The notes below the pieces were generated by a model. It was not told where the DNA came from. It made no database searches and worked only from the letters and a program-made list of their open reading frames with translations. This document shows, one piece after another, positions 62,308-64,000 of a DNA stretch of 64,000 bases (position 1 is the first letter of the stretch; each line of letters opens with the position of its first letter). This DNA comes from Mucilaginibacter_A sp964236465 (GTDB taxonomy: Bacteria > Bacteroidota > Bacteroidia > Sphingobacteriales > Sphingobacteriaceae). A program made the translations under genes and the position numbers. The stretch covers positions 1-64,000 of the forward strand of contig CAXSBZ010000015.1 of the NCBI GenBank assembly GCA_964236465.1. The letters are read 5' to 3'.

Positions 62308-62321
62308 GTACTTCTTTTATC
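62308..62321 (-). repeat. Dispersed motif, near class A, after pepT
   Basis: GTACTTCTTTTATC with an AACTAAAAT flank, 7 bases after the pepT stop. It marks one side of the SDR remnant. Confidence 0.6.
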
Positions 62322-62361
62322 AACTAAAATTTAGTATTCCTTCGAGATAAAATTTATAAAT

Positions 62362-62537
62362 GATGCCGGACGGGAAGCAAAAATGTTTGCCAAACTATCT
62401 ACCAGCCAGCCAATTGGCCGCATGGGCGAACCGGAAGAAGTGGACGCTTTGGCTTTGTATTATGCTCGGATGAGGCAGGTTTTGTGATCGGCTGCGATTA
62501 TCATTTGGATGGCGGTTTTATAAAACTAAATAACTAA
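62362..62537 (+). pseudogene. C-terminal remnant of an SDR dehydrogenase, frameshifted
   Basis: Frame one from 62362 reads PIGRMGEPEEVDALALYYA, then breaks into RMRQVL and a stop. A second frame continues SDEAGFVIGCDYHLDGGFIKL to a stop at 62537. Together these are the usual C-terminal end of a short-chain dehydrogenase (PIGRxGEPEEVA...ASDEAGFVTG...DGG). No N-terminal part with a TGxxxGIG or YxxxK motif exists. Motif copies lie on both sides (62308-62321 and 62546-62571). The FAH-family gene downstream suggests the lost enzyme belonged to the same sugar-acid pathway. Confidence 0.8.
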
Positions 62538-62545
62538 AAAACTTT

Positions 62546-62571
62546 AATAAAAGAAGCATACTGTTTTTATC
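62546..62571. repeat. Class A and class B motifs fused head to head
   Basis: AATAAAAGAAGCAT (62546-62559) and ATACTGTTTTTATC (62558-62571) overlap by the shared AT, so class A runs directly into an inverted class B copy. It lies 18 bases before the FAH-family start. Confidence 0.7.
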
Positions 62572-62588
62572 AACCTAAAATTATAACC

Positions 62589-63440
62589 ATGAAACTAATA
62601 CGATACGGTGATGCCGGAAAAGAGAAAATTGGTGTCATTATCGACGGCGTTCGTTACGATACTTCTGCTTATGGCGGCGATTACAACGAGCGGTTTTTTG
62701 AGGATAACGGCCTGGCAAGATTAGAAGAATTTGTAAAAGCCAATCAAGGAAAGCTAATTGAAGTGCCTGATAGTGAGCGGCTTGGTTCGCCTATCGCACG
62801 GCCTTCCAAAATCGTTTGTATTGGGTTAAATTATGCCAAACATGCACAGGAAACCGGTGCCAAAATCCCGGAAGAACCGATTTTGTTCCTGAAATCTACC
62901 ACGGCTTTGGTTGGCCCGGATGATGCTATTGTCATCCCAAAAAATTCTGTCAAGACGGATTGGGAAGTGGAACTGGCTTTGGTGATCGGCAAAAAAGCCA
63001 GTTATGTGGACGAAGCGGATGCAATGGATTACGTGGCTGGATATTGCCTGCACAACGATGTTTCTGAACGCGAATTTCAGCTGGAGCGCGGCGGCACCTG
63101 GGACAAAGGCAAAGGCTGCGATACATTTGCGCCGCTTGGCCCGTTTCTGGCCACTGCCGATGAAATTGAAGACGTGCACAACCTGCGTTTATGGCTGAAA
63201 CTGAACGGCCAGATGTTGCAGGACGGCAATACAGATGATTTGATTTTCGGCATCCCAAAACTGGTTTCGTACATCAGCCAATTTATGACGCTGCTTCCTG
63301 GTGATATAATTTCCACCGGAACACCTGCCGGCGTTGGTTTGGGTTTTAACCCGCCCATATATTTAAAACCCGGCGACGTGATGGAGCTTGGCATTGACGG
63401 CTTGGGAAACTCGCGGCAGAGGGTAAAAGCGTATGCTTAA
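62589..63440 (+). CDS. Fumarylacetoacetate-hydrolase-family enzyme
   Basis: 283 residues with the FAH fold: KIVCIGLNYAKHAQETG, EPILFLKSTTALVGPDD, DWEVELALVIGKKASYV (metal-binding Glu residues), CLHNDVSEREFQ, GDIISTGTPAGVGLGF and a C-terminal ELGIDGLGNSRQRV. The close relatives in Bacteroidota are often hydrolases of 2,4-diketo-3-deoxy sugar acids (L-fuconate path) or ureidoglycolate lyase-like; sequence alone does not settle this. The SDR remnant upstream favours the sugar-acid path. Confidence 0.88.
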   Translation: MKLIRYGDAGKEKIGVIIDGVRYDTSAYGGDYNERFFEDNGLARLEEFVKANQGKLIEVPDSERLGSPIARPSKIVCIGLNYAKHAQETGAKIPEEPILFLKSTTALVGPDDAIVIPKNSVKTDWEVELALVIGKKASYVDEADAMDYVAGYCLHNDVSEREFQLERGGTWDKGKGCDTFAPLGPFLATADEIEDVHNLRLWLKLNGQMLQDGNTDDLIFGIPKLVSYISQFMTLLPGDIISTGTPAGVGLGFNPPIYLKPGDVMELGIDGLGNSRQRVKAYA

Positions 63441-63631
63441 AATTATGTGCACCAGCATTTCCGGGTTTTTGATTCGGTAAGAGATAGTTGGATTGATAGC
63501 TCGATGCCAGAAACACGGTGTGATTTTTTTACTAAAAGATATGGAACCAACCTTGAAAAAGAACGGTTTTGATGAATATATAATCGTCTAATTCGATCAA
63601 GCTGAAGCAGAAAATAAGTTTCAGCTAAAAA

Positions 63632-63688
63632 ATGCCGATAAAAACAGTATCATTAATGGTTTCGGTTTGATGCTGTTTTTATCGGCAT
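63632..63688. repeat. Class B inverted pair forming a long hairpin
   Basis: ATGCC + GATAAAAACAGTAT (63632-63650) and ATGCTGTTTTTATC + GGCAT (63670-63688) pair over about 19 bp with one mismatch that becomes G-U in RNA. It lies 37 bases upstream of the Fic gene. The 63441-63631 stretch shows only short remnant-like frames. Confidence 0.75.
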
Positions 63689-63724
63689 AAAATTCAAACC
63701 TGATTTTATGTAACTTTATACGCA

Positions 63725-64000
63725 ATGAACAAGAGCATTGAATTAATTAAGCAATTTAAAGATTTGGGATTATCAAAGAGTTTCGATTTTGATAAATTCA
63801 ATCATTTTGCAATCATTCATCACTCTGCTACCATTGAAGGTTCAACGCTTACAGAAGTTGAAACGCAGCTTTTATTAGATGAAAACCTCACTCCGAAAGG
63901 CAAACCGCTGGATCATAGTTTGATGGTGAGCGATCATTATAATGCATTAAAATTTATGCTTGAACCGGCAAATCTTTCTCAAAAAGTTTCGCCGCAATTT
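63725..64000 (+). CDS. Fic-family protein, N-terminal part (runs off the window)
   Basis: 92 codons from the ATG at 63725, cut by the window end. The segment HHSATIEGSTLTEVETQLLLDENLTPKGKPLDHSLMVSDHYNAL fits the N-terminal region of Fic proteins, with the inhibitory (S/T)xxxE(G/N) motif as SATIEG near residue 34. Fic enzymes transfer AMP or other groups to target proteins; the inhibitory helix obstructs ATP binding. The catalytic HxFx(D/E)GNGR motif must lie beyond the window. No antitoxin gene precedes it. Confidence 0.8.
   Translation, partial: MNKSIELIKQFKDLGLSKSFDFDKFNHFAIIHHSATIEGSTLTEVETQLLLDENLTPKGKPLDHSLMVSDHYNALKFMLEPANLSQKVSPQF

Noticed and set aside
5788..62571. Dispersed motif as a promoter element
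   Set aside because: Many copies lie inside genes or between convergent stops, and the Bacteroidota TTTG/TAnnTTTG boxes are distinct from it.
377..63683. Dispersed motif as a replication-orientation word (KOPS or Chi-like)
   Set aside because: Both orientations occur about equally and often as inverted pairs, so there is no strand skew in this window.
377..63683. Dispersed motif as a CRISPR or spacer array
   Set aside because: Copies are scattered over kilobases without regular spacing.
1..64000. Prophage, integrative element or genomic island
   Set aside because: No integrase, transposase, phage or conjugation gene is seen; the single tRNA has no adjacent integrase or duplicated 3' end.

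Overview
The window comes from a Bacteroidota chromosome, most likely family Sphingobacteriaceae (Mucilaginibacter/Pedobacter type). This rests on two SusC/SusD pairs, a gldD gliding-motility lipoprotein gene, TAnnTTTG-type promoter boxes, few Shine-Dalgarno sites, and BlaI/BlaR1, DUF4142 and PspC/PadR modules. No phage, insertion sequence transposase, CRISPR array, rRNA or plasmid gene is visible. One tRNA-Arg(CCU) gene lies at 23470-23541.

Layout. 1-8.0 kb: a small secreted Lys/Met-rich protein, an M14 peptidase, a TonB-dependent receptor and a PadR-PspC operon. 8.4-13.1 kb: an orphan SusC/SusD pair. 13.1-17.8 kb: OmpA-like, DoxX and LdcA genes divergent from metG. 18.0-19.1 kb: an azoreductase divergent from an HxlR regulator, with a strong palindrome between them; the pair is bracketed by two copies of a ~160-bp MITE-like repeat. 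19.5-23.3 kb: a three-subunit molybdenum aldehyde oxidoreductase (PaoABC type). 25.2-29.4 kb: a ter-type stress cluster (two TerD proteins, TelA, an unrecognised protein, TerC). 29.5-33.3 kb: a TPR / phosphosulfolactate synthase-like / AroE / GldD operon. 33.6-39.0 kb: an S8 protease, a GH10 xylanase, an unusual SDR and a DUF4142 protein. 39.3-48.3 kb: a polysaccharide utilisation locus (SusC, SusD, GH144, SGNH esterase, GH3), by its enzymes most likely for beta-1,2-glucan. 48.4-64 kb: an orphan antitoxin-like gene, a penicillin-acylase-family protein, a 7TM/histidine kinase/response regulator set, BlaI-BlaR1, a rhomboid, an M14 peptidase, tandem outer-membrane proteins, pepT, an FAH-family hydrolase next to a broken SDR, and the start of a Fic protein.

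The strongest unexplained signal is a short dispersed motif, GATAAAAGAAGCAT (class A), with a sister form GATAAAAACAG(T/C)AT (class B). By eye I count about 29 exact 12-base class A cores and about 27 class B cores on both strands, plus about a dozen near-matches, where well under one would be expected by chance. Almost every intergenic gap has at least one copy, often as inverted pairs, and about 22 lie inside genes in several reading frames. Density (about one per kb), paired intergenic copies and toleration inside genes resemble DNA uptake sequences or other genome-wide recognition words. I know of no description of such a system in this group. Its function is inference.
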